Positions 33,575 through 43,358 of a stretch of 64,000 nucleotides of DNA are shown piece after piece (within the stretch, counting starts at the first letter, position 1; the number at the start of each line of letters is the position of its first letter). The notes below the pieces were generated by a model. The model had not been told where the DNA came from and made no database searches. It worked only from the letters and a program-made list of their open reading frames with translations. The stretch is from Leuconostoc holzapfelii (GTDB lineage: Bacteria; Bacillota; Bacilli; Lactobacillales; Lactobacillaceae), in assembly GCF_012396485.1 (NCBI RefSeq), contig NZ_JAAXPO010000001.1, positions 1 through 64,000 of the forward strand. Reading direction: 5' to 3'. The translations under genes were made by a program, and so were the position numbers.

Positions 33575-34975
33575 ATGATTGAATACACAGACATCGCAAC
33601 AAATGCAGATGGCACGAAACGCGGTCTCAAAAAGAAACACGTTCAAATGATTGCCATCGGCGGCACGATTGGTACTGGTTTGTTTTTAGGCGCTGGTAAC
33701 TCGATTGCCAAAACCGGCCCCTCAATTTTAATTGTTTATGCCATTCTCGGCGCATTCTTCTTCTTGATGATGCGCGGTATTGGTGAAATGCTCTATGCCG
33801 ACCCCTCACAACACACATTCGTCTCATTTATTAGTAAGTATGTTGGCGCAAGTGCGGGTTACTTCGCCGGCTGGTCTTACTGGATTGGCTTAACCTTCGT
33901 TGCCATGGCCGAACTAACTGCCGTATCTACTTACGTCAAGTTTTGGTTTCCTGACTGGCCAACGTGGCTGATTCAAATTGCTTTTTTGGCCGTGTTGACC
34001 TTAGTGAATCTGGTCGCTGTCAACATCTTTGGTGAAACGGAATATTGGTTTGCTATGATTAAAATCATTGCCATTATCGCCATGATTGTGACCGGCATAT
34101 TCCTGATCATGATTGGCTTTAAGGCCCCTGCTTCAGGTGGTAATACCGTCGCTTCGTTGCAAAATATCACACACGGCTTCACGCTCTTTCCAAATGGTCC
34201 AGCGATGTTCATTGCGGCATTCCCAATGGTCTTCTTTGCCTTTCAAGGCATGGAATTTGTCGGCATCACAACAGCGGAAACAGAAAATCCACGCCATGTT
34301 TTGCCACGCGCCATTAACACCATTATTATCCGTATCTTGATTTTCTATCTTGGTGCAATGACGATCATCATGTCTATTATCAATTGGCATGTCATTGCGA
34401 AAACACCAAGCCAAAGCCCATTCGTCATGGTCTTTGAATTGGCTGGTTTTAAAGCAGCGGCCGCAGTGATTAACTTCGTTGTCTTGACTTCCGCTGCTTC
34501 GGCATTGAATTCAGCACTCTATTCTGCTGGTCGGCATTTCTACCAATTAGCAAAGGAATCGAATACCAATGTGATGACTCCATTCAAGAAGATTTCAGCA
34601 CATGGTATCCCTGCTAACGCCATTCTCTTCACTTCAGCACTCGTACTTTTATCACCAATCATTAATTCCATACCACAAATTACATCGTCATTTAGTTTCA
34701 TCACAGCCATCTCTTCTAACATGTACATCATTGTTTATGGTTTGACAATGTATGCACATCGCAAGTTCCGTGAATCAGATGATTATATGCCAGATGGCTT
34801 CACCATGCCTGGCTATCGCGTGACAAGCCCGTTAACTTTGCTCTTCTTTGCAGCAATTTATATCAGCCTATTCTTCCAAGCTGATACGCGCATGTCAGCC
34901 ATTGGCGCCATTATCTTCACGTTAATCTTTGGCACCTTGGTCCACAAAAGATTTTCAACCACTAACAATGGCTAA
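33575..34975 (+). CDS. Amino acid permease (APC superfamily, AAT type)
   Basis: 466 residues with 12 membrane helices. HVQMIAIGGTIGTGLFLGAG (helix 1, G-x-G-T-G-L-F unwound substrate site) and AFQGMEFVGITTAETENP are AAT/GABP-type signatures. The QSPFVMVFELAG and TSAASALNSALYSAGRH regions also match. Likely substrates are GABA, proline, serine or aromatic amino acids, and sequence alone does not decide. The start at 33575 follows GGAGG by 7 nt. It is probably regulated by the upstream PucR protein and closed by a strong hairpin. Confidence 0.9.
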   Translation: MIEYTDIATNADGTKRGLKKKHVQMIAIGGTIGTGLFLGAGNSIAKTGPSILIVYAILGAFFFLMMRGIGEMLYADPSQHTFVSFISKYVGASAGYFAGWSYWIGLTFVAMAELTAVSTYVKFWFPDWPTWLIQIAFLAVLTLVNLVAVNIFGETEYWFAMIKIIAIIAMIVTGIFLIMIGFKAPASGGNTVASLQNITHGFTLFPNGPAMFIAAFPMVFFAFQGMEFVGITTAETENPRHVLPRAINTIIIRILIFYLGAMTIIMSIINWHVIAKTPSQSPFVMVFELAGFKAAAAVINFVVLTSAASALNSALYSAGRHFYQLAKESNTNVMTPFKKISAHGIPANAILFTSALVLLSPIINSIPQITSSFSFITAISSNMYIIVYGLTMYAHRKFRESDDYMPDGFTMPGYRVTSPLTLLFFAAIYISLFFQADTRMSAIGAIIFTLIFGTLVHKRFSTTNNG

Positions 34976-34976
34976 G

Positions 34977-35008
34977 AAAAAAGCGAATCTCACGATTCGC
35001 TTTTTTTA
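34977..35008. terminator. Bidirectional terminator, permease / yitT
   Basis: AAAAAGCGAATC-tcac-GATTCGCTTTTTTT, with a perfect stem. It serves both convergent genes and reaches the yitT stop codon. Confidence 0.88.
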
Positions 35009-35887
35009 TAGCTCCGGTTCATAGAAACGTCCGACCGTATGTTCAATTTTCCAAGTTGATGAAAAGGCTTTCTCATCAACTGATTTGATGGCTTCACGTA
35101 ACTCATAACGCTCTTGTTGGGTGATCACAGTAAGTAAAACCGAACGGCCTTCGCCAGTGTAGCCACCACGTGCATCATTGATAATCGTCACACCACGGCG
35201 CATTTTTTCATAAATTGCTTGCACAATCTCGTCGGGTTTATTCGTAATGATCATCACTTGCATCTGCTGTTGCCGTGTATAGAACGCATCAATCATCCGA
35301 GAACTGACAAACACACCGACCAGTGAGTACATCGCATATTTCCAACCATACGTCAAACCAGCCCCAATCATAATCAAGGCGTTAAATCCAAGGTTGACTG
35401 GTCCCATTTTAAAGCCGTACTTTTTCTTAACGAGGATGCCAATCACATCGAGGCCACCAGTGCCGACCCCATAGCGTAAAGCGGTACCAACCGCCATCCC
35501 ATTTAATGCCCCACCAAACAAAGCATTGATTAATGGATCAGGCGTCAGCACACGTTGTGTACTAAATAGTGGCATCAAAGCTGCACTGAGTAAGACAGCC
35601 AAAGTGGTAAACGATGCAAATCGCCAAGATAATTTCCACCAGGCGATCACTAACATCGGTAAATTAACTAAGGCTAAGGCTAAACCAACGGGCACTTTAC
35701 CGCCCGATAAGGTGGAAACCAGTTGCGCAAACCCAGTAAAACCAGATGAGTAGATGTGACCGGGGTGCCAGAAATAATTCATTGCAACTGCCACGATAAC
35801 AGCATAGAACACCGCACCGCCCGCACGACCAGCATAACGGTGCTTCATAAAATTATGGAAAAATTTTTGCATGATTAATGTGCGCAA
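35006..35887 (-). CDS. YitT family membrane protein (DUF161/DUF2179)
   Basis: 293 residues. Five or six membrane helices (about 20-190, AVFYAVIVAVAMNYFW, VGLALALVNLPMLVIAWW, YGVGTGGLDVIGILVKKKYG) are followed by a soluble DUF2179 domain (MQVMIITNKPDEIVQAIYEK, RGVTIINDARGGYTG). Function is unknown; such proteins are suspected exporters or ligand sensors. The start is unclear: AAGGA lies 8 nt before an in-frame TTG (35887), while the first ATG (35872) is 23 nt away behind a small hairpin. I chose the TTG. An in-frame GTG at 35893 is too close to the site. Confidence 0.8.
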   Translation of the reverse strand: MRTLIMQKFFHNFMKHRYAGRAGGAVFYAVIVAVAMNYFWHPGHIYSSGFTGFAQLVSTLSGGKVPVGLALALVNLPMLVIAWWKLSWRFASFTTLAVLLSAALMPLFSTQRVLTPDPLINALFGGALNGMAVGTALRYGVGTGGLDVIGILVKKKYGFKMGPVNLGFNALIMIGAGLTYGWKYAMYSLVGVFVSSRMIDAFYTRQQQMQVMIITNKPDEIVQAIYEKMRRGVTIINDARGGYTGEGRSVLLTVITQQERYELREAIKSVDEKAFSSTWKIEHTVGRFYEPEL

Positions 35888-35971
35888 ACGCACAGTCCTT
35901 TTTTAATAAATATAGCATGTTCATGGGCAAAAGCAATACATGAACGAACCTAAAATAGCACGATATGCCCT

Positions 35972-37741
35972 TTAGTCAGCGTCCGGTACAAACAAACCTA
36001 AATCATTCAACTGCTTACCATCTACACGTGTTGGTGCTTCAGTCATTGGTTCAGTTGCCCGTGAATTCTTAGGGAAAGCAATCACTTCACGAATGTTATC
36101 TTGTCCGGCCAGTAACATGGCCAAACGATCCAAACCAAGGGCAATACCGCCCATTGGTGGGAAGCCATATTCCATGCCTTCAAGCAAGAAGCCAAAGGCT
36201 TCATGGGCTGCTTCTGGTGTAAATCCGAGTGCCTTGAGCATCTTTTCTTGCACATCCATACGATGAATACGAATTGAGCCTGAGCCTAATTCATATCCAT
36301 TTAAGACCAAATCGTAACTTTGTGCATGGGCTTGGTGGGGATCTTCCCCTTCATCAAGATAATGCAAGTCCGCCTCATTTGGCATGGTGAAAGGATGATG
36401 CGCGGCAATCCAGCGATCAAATTCTTCAGAGTATTCAAACAATGGCCAATCTACGATCCAAGCAAAAGCCCATGGGTTTGTTTCATCAATCAAGTGTAAG
36501 TCTTGCGCTGTTTGACGACGCAAATAATCTAAGGTTGCTGCCACAACGTCTGCGCGACCGGCACCAAACAACAAAAGATCGCCATCTTGGGCCCCAGTCG
36601 CAGCAAGTATGGCCTCAGCTTCAGGGAAGAACTTCGCAATCGGGCCAGATACGCCATCAGCCGTAACTTTTAGCCAAGCCAAGCCCTTCGCACCAAAACG
36701 TTCAATATATTGTGCCAGTTTGTCAATGTCTTTACGTGAATAATGCGCTGCGCCACCAGGGACAGCAATGGCCTTCACTACGCCACCAGCTTTGACAGCA
36801 TTTGCAAACACGCCAAAGTCAGAATCTGCCACGACAGCAGATAAGTCTTTGAGTTCGTAGCTAATGCGTAAGTCGGGCTTATCAGTCCCAAAACGGGCCA
36901 TCGCTTCTTGCCAAGTGAGTGTTTGAATCTTAGTCGTATCCAACTCAAACCCAACGACGTCATGCATCATCGTCTTAACCCACGCGTTTACCAATGCACG
37001 GATTTCGTCGGCTGACATGAAGGATGTTTCCAAATCCATCTGGGTGAATTCAGGTTGGCGATCACCACGCAAATCCTCGTCGCGGAAGGCACGCGCAATT
37101 TGGAAGTACCGGTCAAAGCCGGCCCCCATCAACAATTGTTTGAACAATTGCGGTGATTGTGGCAACGCATAAAATGACCCTGGGAAAATACGTGAAGGCA
37201 CCAAATAATCACGCGCCCCTTCTGGCGTTGATTTGGCCAAAATAGGGGTTTCAATATTGATGAAATCATTTTCGTCCATAAACTTCATCGCACTAGACAT
37301 AATTTTTGATCGAATGCGCAGATTTTTTTGCATTTCTGGGCGGCGCAAATCCAAATAACGATACTGCAACTTCAACTCTTCGTTGGCGTTCACACCATCT
37401 TCAATATAAAATGGTGGTGTTTTTGAAGTCCCCAGAATTTCTGCCTCAGTCACGTCAATTTCGATTTTACCTGACTGAATTTTGTGATTAATCTGGCTCG
37501 CATCACGATTGATGACCGTTCCCGTGACCCCAATGACAAATTCATTGCGCATGGTTTCTGCCACCGCCAAGGCCGCAGGATGGGTGGCGTTAAAAGTTAA
37601 TTGCACAATCCCTTCACGATCACGCAAATCAACGAAAATAAGGTCGCCAAAATCACGACGCTTTTGCACCCAACCAGTGAGTGTCACTGTTTGTCCCAGA
37701 TATTTTTCATCGACTAAGCCGGCATATGTTGTTCGCTTCAT
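35972..37741 (-). CDS. aspS: Aspartyl-tRNA synthetase
   Basis: 589 residues. The N-terminal OB anticodon domain ([26 protein letters not shown]) precedes the class II core with motif 1 near [20 protein letters not shown], motif 2 [20 protein letters not shown] and motif 3 [17 protein letters not shown] insertion domain is present (about 290-420), as in bacterial enzymes. It overlaps hisS by 4 bp, so both are made from one transcript under the T-box leader. Confidence 0.96.
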   Translation of the reverse strand: MKRTTYAGLVDEKYLGQTVTLTGWVQKRRDFGDLIFVDLRDREGIVQLTFNATHPAALAVAETMRNEFVIGVTGTVINRDASQINHKIQSGKIEIDVTEAEILGTSKTPPFYIEDGVNANEELKLQYRYLDLRRPEMQKNLRIRSKIMSSAMKFMDENDFINIETPILAKSTPEGARDYLVPSRIFPGSFYALPQSPQLFKQLLMGAGFDRYFQIARAFRDEDLRGDRQPEFTQMDLETSFMSADEIRALVNAWVKTMMHDVVGFELDTTKIQTLTWQEAMARFGTDKPDLRISYELKDLSAVVADSDFGVFANAVKAGGVVKAIAVPGGAAHYSRKDIDKLAQYIERFGAKGLAWLKVTADGVSGPIAKFFPEAEAILAATGAQDGDLLLFGAGRADVVAATLDYLRRQTAQDLHLIDETNPWAFAWIVDWPLFEYSEEFDRWIAAHHPFTMPNEADLHYLDEGEDPHQAHAQSYDLVLNGYELGSGSIRIHRMDVQEKMLKALGFTPEAAHEAFGFLLEGMEYGFPPMGGIALGLDRLAMLLAGQDNIREVIAFPKNSRATEPMTEAPTRVDGKQLNDLGLFVPDAD

Positions 37742-39042
37742 TCTTCTTCATCCCCTTGTGCATCTAGAATTGTTGGTAAATCCGTATAAAGGTCTGTCAA
37801 CTTGACAGTTTGTTGCTGGCCGGTTGCCATATTTTTAATTTTTGCCACATGATCAGCAAGTTCTTGCTCACCAATGGTGACCACGTATTGGCTTTGATAA
37901 CGATCAGCTGATTTAAACTGCGCTTTTGCTGAGCGACCAAGATAATCCCGTTCGGCAACGTAGCCAAAGCCACGAATCGCCTGGACAACTTGCATCGCAG
38001 TCACTTCCGTCTCTTCGCCAATGTTCACTACGTAAAAGTCCAACCCTTGTGGTGTCACTGGATTCAAGTCCTTTGCCGCCAAAAGGCTCAACAAGCGTTC
38101 CACACCAATTCCAAAGCCGACGCCCGCCATTTCAGGCCCGCCAAATTCTTCGACCAAGCCAGCATAACGACCACCACCAGCAATCGTTGCCGCACCCTTC
38201 AACGTCTCATCAACCGTCATGATTTCAAAAATGGTATCGTTGTAATAATCCAACCCACGGACCATGGTGGCATCAATTTCAAACGGAATATCCAAAGCAG
38301 TCAACAGTGCTTGGACCTTTGCCCAGTGCGCTTGTGATTCATCAGTCAAATAATCTAAAATCACCGGTGCATCCGCAACAAAGACTTGGTCACGCGGATC
38401 TTTTGAGTCCAAAACACGTAACGGATTCTTTTCCAAGCGTGCTTGTGAATCAGCAGATAATTCATCAAAGTGCGGCTTTAAATAATCAATCAAGGCTTGA
38501 CGATAAGCTGCGCGAGAAGCTTGGTCCCCTAAGGAATTAATCGCCACTTTCAAGTTATCCAAACCAAGTGTTTGGAAATAATTGATCAGCATCGCAATGA
38601 TTTCAACGTCCAAGGCTGGTGAAGTTGACCCGAAAGCTTCTGCCCCAATTTGGTGGAATTGGCGGAAGCGACCAGCTTGTGGTCGTTCATAGCGAAACAT
38701 CGGTCCAATATAAAAAGCTTTGTAAGGCTTGTCAAATTCAGGGCCATACAACTTGTTTTCAACAAAGGCGCGGACAATCCCCGCTGTACCTTCAGGTCGC
38801 AAGGCCACGTGGCGATCTCCTTTATCGTGGAAATCATACATTTCTTTGGTGACCACATCAGACGTGTCACCTGCCGAACGCGCGAAAACATCAAAGTTTT
38901 CAAATATTGGCGTTCGCACTTCTTTGAAGTTATAATCACCAAATAAAACACGGGCTAAATTCTCGACATATTGCCATTGGGCTGTTTGTTCTGGTAACAA
39001 ATCAGCAGTCCCTTTTGGGCGTTGGAAAGTTGCTTTTGCCAT
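37738..39042 (-). CDS. hisS: Histidyl-tRNA synthetase
   Basis: 434 residues. It starts [20 protein letters not shown]. Class II motif 2 is [22 protein letters not shown], the HisA boxes are [15 protein letters not shown] and [15 protein letters not shown], and motif 3 is [10 protein letters not shown]. The C-terminal anticodon-binding domain is complete. The ribosome site is weak: AAAGGAG lies about 50 nt upstream, before a small hairpin. Regulated by the T-box RNA upstream and followed by aspS. Confidence 0.96.
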   Translation of the reverse strand: MAKATFQRPKGTADLLPEQTAQWQYVENLARVLFGDYNFKEVRTPIFENFDVFARSAGDTSDVVTKEMYDFHDKGDRHVALRPEGTAGIVRAFVENKLYGPEFDKPYKAFYIGPMFRYERPQAGRFRQFHQIGAEAFGSTSPALDVEIIAMLINYFQTLGLDNLKVAINSLGDQASRAAYRQALIDYLKPHFDELSADSQARLEKNPLRVLDSKDPRDQVFVADAPVILDYLTDESQAHWAKVQALLTALDIPFEIDATMVRGLDYYNDTIFEIMTVDETLKGAATIAGGGRYAGLVEEFGGPEMAGVGFGIGVERLLSLLAAKDLNPVTPQGLDFYVVNIGEETEVTAMQVVQAIRGFGYVAERDYLGRSAKAQFKSADRYQSQYVVTIGEQELADHVAKIKNMATGQQQTVKLTDLYTDLPTILDAQGDEEE

Positions 39043-39339
39043 TTTTTATCAACACATTGCCCACACTCATGTATAGGCAACGCATGCTCCTTTATTTTTT
39101 TACATTAAACCTCAAAAGCGCCCTTAACGATTACTCGCTAAGGGCGCTTTTGCACGGTACCACCTTAAATTTTGATAGCACACGCTATCACTTGGACTGC
39201 TTATCGCGCAACCACGCACTGTCTTGCACAACAGCGACCTCCAAGGTGTCACCAATCACGTTGTTGTTTTGCTTCCATCACCCGCAAAATTTCTAAAGGT
39301 CCAAACTGTGATTTTTCCAATTCATCGGCTTTAATATAT
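39043..39339 (-). promoter_or_regulatory. T-box leader RNA of hisS-aspS
   Basis: The minus strand contains the T-box sequence AAGGTGGTACCGTGC (39152-39166) next to a strong terminator hairpin (39114-39151, AAAAGCGCCCTTA with its complement). A Stem I can be folded: AATCAC pairs with GTGATT, with a GGGTGATGGAA distal loop. The specifier region reads GGTGACACC (GACAC at 39246-39250). The GAC codon followed by A, and U at the variable T-box position, suit tRNA-Asp. This accounts for the 336-bp gene-free stretch. Confidence 0.92.
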
Positions 39340-39345
39340 ACCCTA

Positions 39346-39374
39346 ATCATAGCGGGTCACTGCTTTAAAGTCAA
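39346..39374 (-). promoter_or_regulatory. Promoter of the hisS-aspS T-box transcript
   Basis: Minus strand TTGACT, 17-bp spacer, TATGAT. It begins only a few bases after the pgmB stop, and no terminator separates them. Confidence 0.8.
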
Positions 39375-39378
39375 GCAG

Positions 39379-40053
39379 TTATTCACCCATTAAAGCCGCA
39401 ATTTTTTCAAGCGTCACATCCGCTGTGCTGTTAAAATTCAAATCGGCTGCGGACAAAACAGTTGGCTCACCAATTCCCAATGACGTCGCCCCAGCAGCGT
39501 TGATGGCTTCAATGCCAGAGGTTGAATCTTCCAGGCCAATGGTTTGTTCTGGTGGCAAGGCTAGAATTTCCGCTGCACGAACAAAGATTTCTGGATCTGG
39601 CTTGCCTTTGGCCAAAGTGGCTGGATCAACAATCCCCACAAAATAATCCGTCAAACCGAGGTGTTCAAGAATGAGCGGCGCATTTTTTGAAGCCGAAGCA
39701 ATCGCCAACTGATACCCCGCTGTCTTAGCCTCAGTAATAAAGGCCTTCATCCCCGGTAAAATATCTGCTTGGGTCAGCGTGGCAATCAGCGTTTGGTAGT
39801 TCCGGTTCTTTTCATCAGCTAAGTCCGCCTTTTCTGCGTCACTATAAACATCCCCTTGGCCGCTGGCCTCTAAAATCAGTTGGAGGGAATCCATCCGGCT
39901 AATGCCTTTCAACCCTTCCGCTAATTCATCGGTCCAGGGTGTGCCGACTTTGTCCGCCACTTGTCGCCAAGCTTGGCCGTGGAATTTTGCTGTGTCAGCA
40001 ATCACGCCGTCTAGGTCAAAAAGGAAACCCTTTATTTCTGAAAAATTAGTCAT
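39379..40053 (-). CDS. pgmB: Beta-phosphoglucomutase
   Basis: 224 residues, HAD superfamily. GFLFDLDGVIADTAKFHGQAW (nucleophile and acid/base Asp pair), LKGISRMDSL (cap domain), IASASKNAPLI, AKGKPDPEIF and GLEDSTSGIEA are all family motifs. It converts beta-glucose-1-phosphate, made by maltose phosphorylase, to glucose-6-phosphate. Last gene of malT-malP-galM-pgmB, 12 bp after galM. Confidence 0.95.
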   Translation of the reverse strand: MTNFSEIKGFLFDLDGVIADTAKFHGQAWRQVADKVGTPWTDELAEGLKGISRMDSLQLILEASGQGDVYSDAEKADLADEKNRNYQTLIATLTQADILPGMKAFITEAKTAGYQLAIASASKNAPLILEHLGLTDYFVGIVDPATLAKGKPDPEIFVRAAEILALPPEQTIGLEDSTSGIEAINAAGATSLGIGEPTVLSAADLNFNSTADVTLEKIAALMGE

Positions 40054-40065
40054 GTTTTGACTCCT

Positions 40066-41037
40066 TTAAATTAAATCATAAGTCACTTGATAGGTTTTCT
40101 TGACATTGGCTGGCAATACAATATCCCCAAAGCCCGCCTGATTAATCGCATCTGGTAGGGTTTGCATTTCCACCGCAATAGCTGTCATCTGATCACTATC
40201 CATGGCTGGATTGGTCGTAAAGACCACCACCCCGTTACGATCTGAATCAATCGCCAGCGTCACCCCAGTCTTTGGCGATCGCAAGACCACGGCTGGCCCT
40301 TGCCGGTCATCAGCCAGACGCCAAGCATCATCAAACCGCGCATCACCAATTGGTTTTAAGTCTTCAAGGTCGAATTTAGTCCCTTTATTGGCCGCTAAGA
40401 CCCCAGTTGGCAGCTTCGCCTTATCTACCACCACATGCTCCCGCGCCACAATCTGTAACTCGTGCTGACTCGCATCTTGCTGGCGTCCATCAAAGTTAAA
40501 ATAAACATGCGTCATCGGATTAAACAAGGTCGTTGCGGTTGATTCCCCACCAAACGTCACGGTCAAACGATCCGCGTCATCCAATGTGTACGTCACCTCT
40601 GCCTGCAATTCGCCAGGAAATTCCGTCACAAATGTGTGGGTGAAATGTACGGCAGCTTGGTGCGCGTCTTGCGTCACTGATGCCTGCCAATTCACCCGAT
40701 CAAACCCATTAATGCCGGAGTGCAAACTATTTGGGCCATCGTTTGGGGTTAAGGTAAATGATGTCCCATCAAGCTGATACGCCACTTTTGATAATCGGCC
40801 ACCAACCGGTCCAATCGTGTGCCCAACATGGAAGGGTTGCCCGACGTAATCCGACAACTGGTCAAAATTGACTAATAATTCATGCGTTTGCCCAGCCTTG
40901 GTCACGCGAAATGATTGCCAAGTTGCCCCATAAGTCAAGGCTGTTACCGCCGTTTGCTTATCATTGACTAACGTGTACGCTGTCACTTGTTGACCATCTG
41001 GTAAATGGCCAAACACCTGCTCTTTTACTTGCACCAC
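40066..41037 (-). CDS. galM: Aldose 1-epimerase (mutarotase)
   Basis: 323 residues. The catalytic residues can be placed: His in NDGPNSLHSGINGFDR, His in NPMTHVYFNF and Glu in IAVEMQTLPDA. It interconverts alpha- and beta-anomers of glucose released by maltose breakdown, so the free glucose can be phosphorylated. The start codon is a GTG at 41037 or the next codon (also GTG), behind AGGAGG; no ATG is available. 32 bp from malP. Confidence 0.9.
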   Translation of the reverse strand: MVQVKEQVFGHLPDGQQVTAYTLVNDKQTAVTALTYGATWQSFRVTKAGQTHELLVNFDQLSDYVGQPFHVGHTIGPVGGRLSKVAYQLDGTSFTLTPNDGPNSLHSGINGFDRVNWQASVTQDAHQAAVHFTHTFVTEFPGELQAEVTYTLDDADRLTVTFGGESTATTLFNPMTHVYFNFDGRQQDASQHELQIVAREHVVVDKAKLPTGVLAANKGTKFDLEDLKPIGDARFDDAWRLADDRQGPAVVLRSPKTGVTLAIDSDRNGVVVFTTNPAMDSDQMTAIAVEMQTLPDAINQAGFGDIVLPANVKKTYQVTYDLI

Positions 41038-41069
41038 CCTTGCCTCCTATCAAATCTGTGTCGACAACG

Positions 41070-43337
41070 TTACTTGTCAGACTTTGACAATGTGACTTCT
41101 TCGCCTGACAGGTTAATTGTCAACGGTTCACCGCTAATAAGTTGGACATTGGCCCCAGCTTGATCAACTGAGACTTCCAAGACATGCCCACGGAAGACCA
41201 AACGGAAGCTGTACTTGTCCCACTTCTTTGGCAAGAATGGCTTCAAGTGCAATTGGCCATCACGAACACGCATACCAGCAAAGCCTTGCACAATGGCTAA
41301 CCATGAGCCGGTCATCGCTGTGATATGCAGACCATCGTCTGTATCATTGTTATAGTTATCCAAATCCAAACGTGCCGCGCGTTCATACATTTCAACGGCC
41401 TTCTCTGACATTTCAAGATCAGCGGCCAAAATGGCGTGAACGGATGGTGACAATGATGATTCATGGACAGTCAATGGTTCGTAGAATTCAAAGTTTTGAC
41501 GCTTTTCATCTGCTGTAAAGGCATCTGGGAAGTAGAACATCGTATGCAAAGTGTCTGATTGCTTAATGTATGGTGAACGCAGGATGCGATCCCATGACCA
41601 GTTTTGGTTAATTGGGCGGATAGCTTGTGGCATATCTGCAATTGGTGTCAAATCCTTATCCAAGAACGTATCGTGCTGTTCAAAGATATGGTAATCCTTG
41701 CCCTTAAGCGTAATATCTGCTTCTGGCAAATACATCTTATCCACAATGTCTTGCCACTTCTCAAGCTCATCAGCTGATACATTCAAACGTGCTTTTTGTT
41801 CATCTGCAATGTCATCATAGTTTGCCAAAGCATACTGCAAGACCCACTTGGCCATCCAGTTCGTATAGAAGTTGTTGTTGACGTTGTTTTCGTATTCGTT
41901 AGGGCCCGTGACACCATGAATCATGTATTGGCCGTGACGTACTGAATAATGGACACGATCGGCCCAGAAACGTGCAATGTTGTACAAAACTTGCGCCCCA
42001 TCACCTGTCAACCATGACCGGTCGCCAGTAATGTTGGTGTAGTTATAAATCGCATAAGCAATCGTTGAATTCCGGTGAATTTCTTCAAAGGTAATTTCCC
42101 ATTCGTTGTGTGATTCAATCCCATCAAAGGTCACCATTGGGTACAAAGCACCATCGAGACCTTGCTCCTTGGCGTTATGGAAGGCACCGTCGAGTTGATC
42201 AAAACGGTATTGCAACAATGAACGGGTCACTTCAGGTTCAGCAACCCCGAGGTAAACTGGGATGGCAAACGCTTCTGTATCCCAGTACGTTGCCCCACCA
42301 TACTTTTCACCTGTGAAGCCCTTTGGTCCAATGTTCAAGCGTGGGTCGTTTCCGTAGTAAGTTGAGAACAATTGGAAAAGATTGAAACGAATGCCTTGTT
42401 GGGCAGCATCATCCCCATCAATTTGGACATCCGCCTTTTCCCAACGGTTAGCCCATTCTTGGGTATGTGCGGTATACAAATCGTCATAGCTTTGGTCAGC
42501 GATTGTATGGGTGATGTCTGCACCCGCAGCGACCACGGCAGCCAAATCGGCGTAATCACGTGATGTTGTCACCACTACCCGCTTTTCAAATGTGACTTCA
42601 CCAGCGGCTGGCACCGTCAAGTCAAAGTGATCCGTGACTTCAGTGGCTGTGTGTGTCGCCGTTTGGTTGTCACCACCAACAAAGCTTTGACGCGCTACGA
42701 CAGTAAATTGTGGTACGCCAAATGGATTTTCAACTGTTTGTGTGGCAATAAATGAGGTATCACCGTCATGACCAGCTGACAACACTTGCCAGAACTTTTC
42801 GTCATAGTTTGAATCTTCGTTCACGACATCTGCATCAATGCTTGCATCAAAGCGCACTTGATGGGCTTGACCATCCGCTGAGGCAAACGTGTAATGCAAA
42901 ACAGCCAATTCCTTTTGTGCGACTGAGATCAAACGTGTCACTGTCACCTTAACTCCAAATACCGTAAAGGTCCGGTTTAAGACACCCTTTTGCATATCAA
43001 GTGACAATTCAAAGTCTTGGACATCATTCTTGGCCAAATCCACTTGTTGGTCATCGATATAGAAATCCGCCTTGACAAAGTTCAAAGCATTAATCGCCTT
43101 ACCAAAGTAGTGTGGATAACCATTCTTCCACCAACCAACACGTGTTTTGTCGGGGAACCAGACACCACCGATATAAATACCTTGGTGCGTATCACCAGAA
43201 TAGACTTCTTCAAACATGCCACGCATGCCCATATATTCATTACCCAAACTCGTCATGGATTCCTGGAGCCGCTTGTCTTGCGGATTCAAGTCGTGGGTTG
43301 TGACTGTCCAAGGATTAATTTCAAAAATTCTTTTCAT
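41070..43337 (-). CDS. mapA: Maltose phosphorylase (GH65)
   Basis: 755 residues, normal for GH65 phosphorylases. The N-terminal beta-sandwich is followed by the (alpha/alpha)6 barrel with TGPNEYENNVNNNFYTNW (general acid Glu), ATYWDTEAFAIPVYLG and the phosphate-site region HESSLSPSVHAILAADLEM. It splits maltose with phosphate to beta-glucose-1-phosphate and glucose. The neighbours malT and pgmB support maltose rather than trehalose or kojibiose as substrate. Confidence 0.93.
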   Translation of the reverse strand: MKRIFEINPWTVTTHDLNPQDKRLQESMTSLGNEYMGMRGMFEEVYSGDTHQGIYIGGVWFPDKTRVGWWKNGYPHYFGKAINALNFVKADFYIDDQQVDLAKNDVQDFELSLDMQKGVLNRTFTVFGVKVTVTRLISVAQKELAVLHYTFASADGQAHQVRFDASIDADVVNEDSNYDEKFWQVLSAGHDGDTSFIATQTVENPFGVPQFTVVARQSFVGGDNQTATHTATEVTDHFDLTVPAAGEVTFEKRVVVTTSRDYADLAAVVAAGADITHTIADQSYDDLYTAHTQEWANRWEKADVQIDGDDAAQQGIRFNLFQLFSTYYGNDPRLNIGPKGFTGEKYGGATYWDTEAFAIPVYLGVAEPEVTRSLLQYRFDQLDGAFHNAKEQGLDGALYPMVTFDGIESHNEWEITFEEIHRNSTIAYAIYNYTNITGDRSWLTGDGAQVLYNIARFWADRVHYSVRHGQYMIHGVTGPNEYENNVNNNFYTNWMAKWVLQYALANYDDIADEQKARLNVSADELEKWQDIVDKMYLPEADITLKGKDYHIFEQHDTFLDKDLTPIADMPQAIRPINQNWSWDRILRSPYIKQSDTLHTMFYFPDAFTADEKRQNFEFYEPLTVHESSLSPSVHAILAADLEMSEKAVEMYERAARLDLDNYNNDTDDGLHITAMTGSWLAIVQGFAGMRVRDGQLHLKPFLPKKWDKYSFRLVFRGHVLEVSVDQAGANVQLISGEPLTINLSGEEVTLSKSDK

Positions 43338-43358
43338 TTCTATTGACCTCTTTTATGA

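Noticed and set aside
38586-38951. Several long opposite-strand and alternate frames within hisS and other synthetase genes
   Set aside because: They are shadows of strongly biased coding sequence: no ribosome sites and no recognisable domains.
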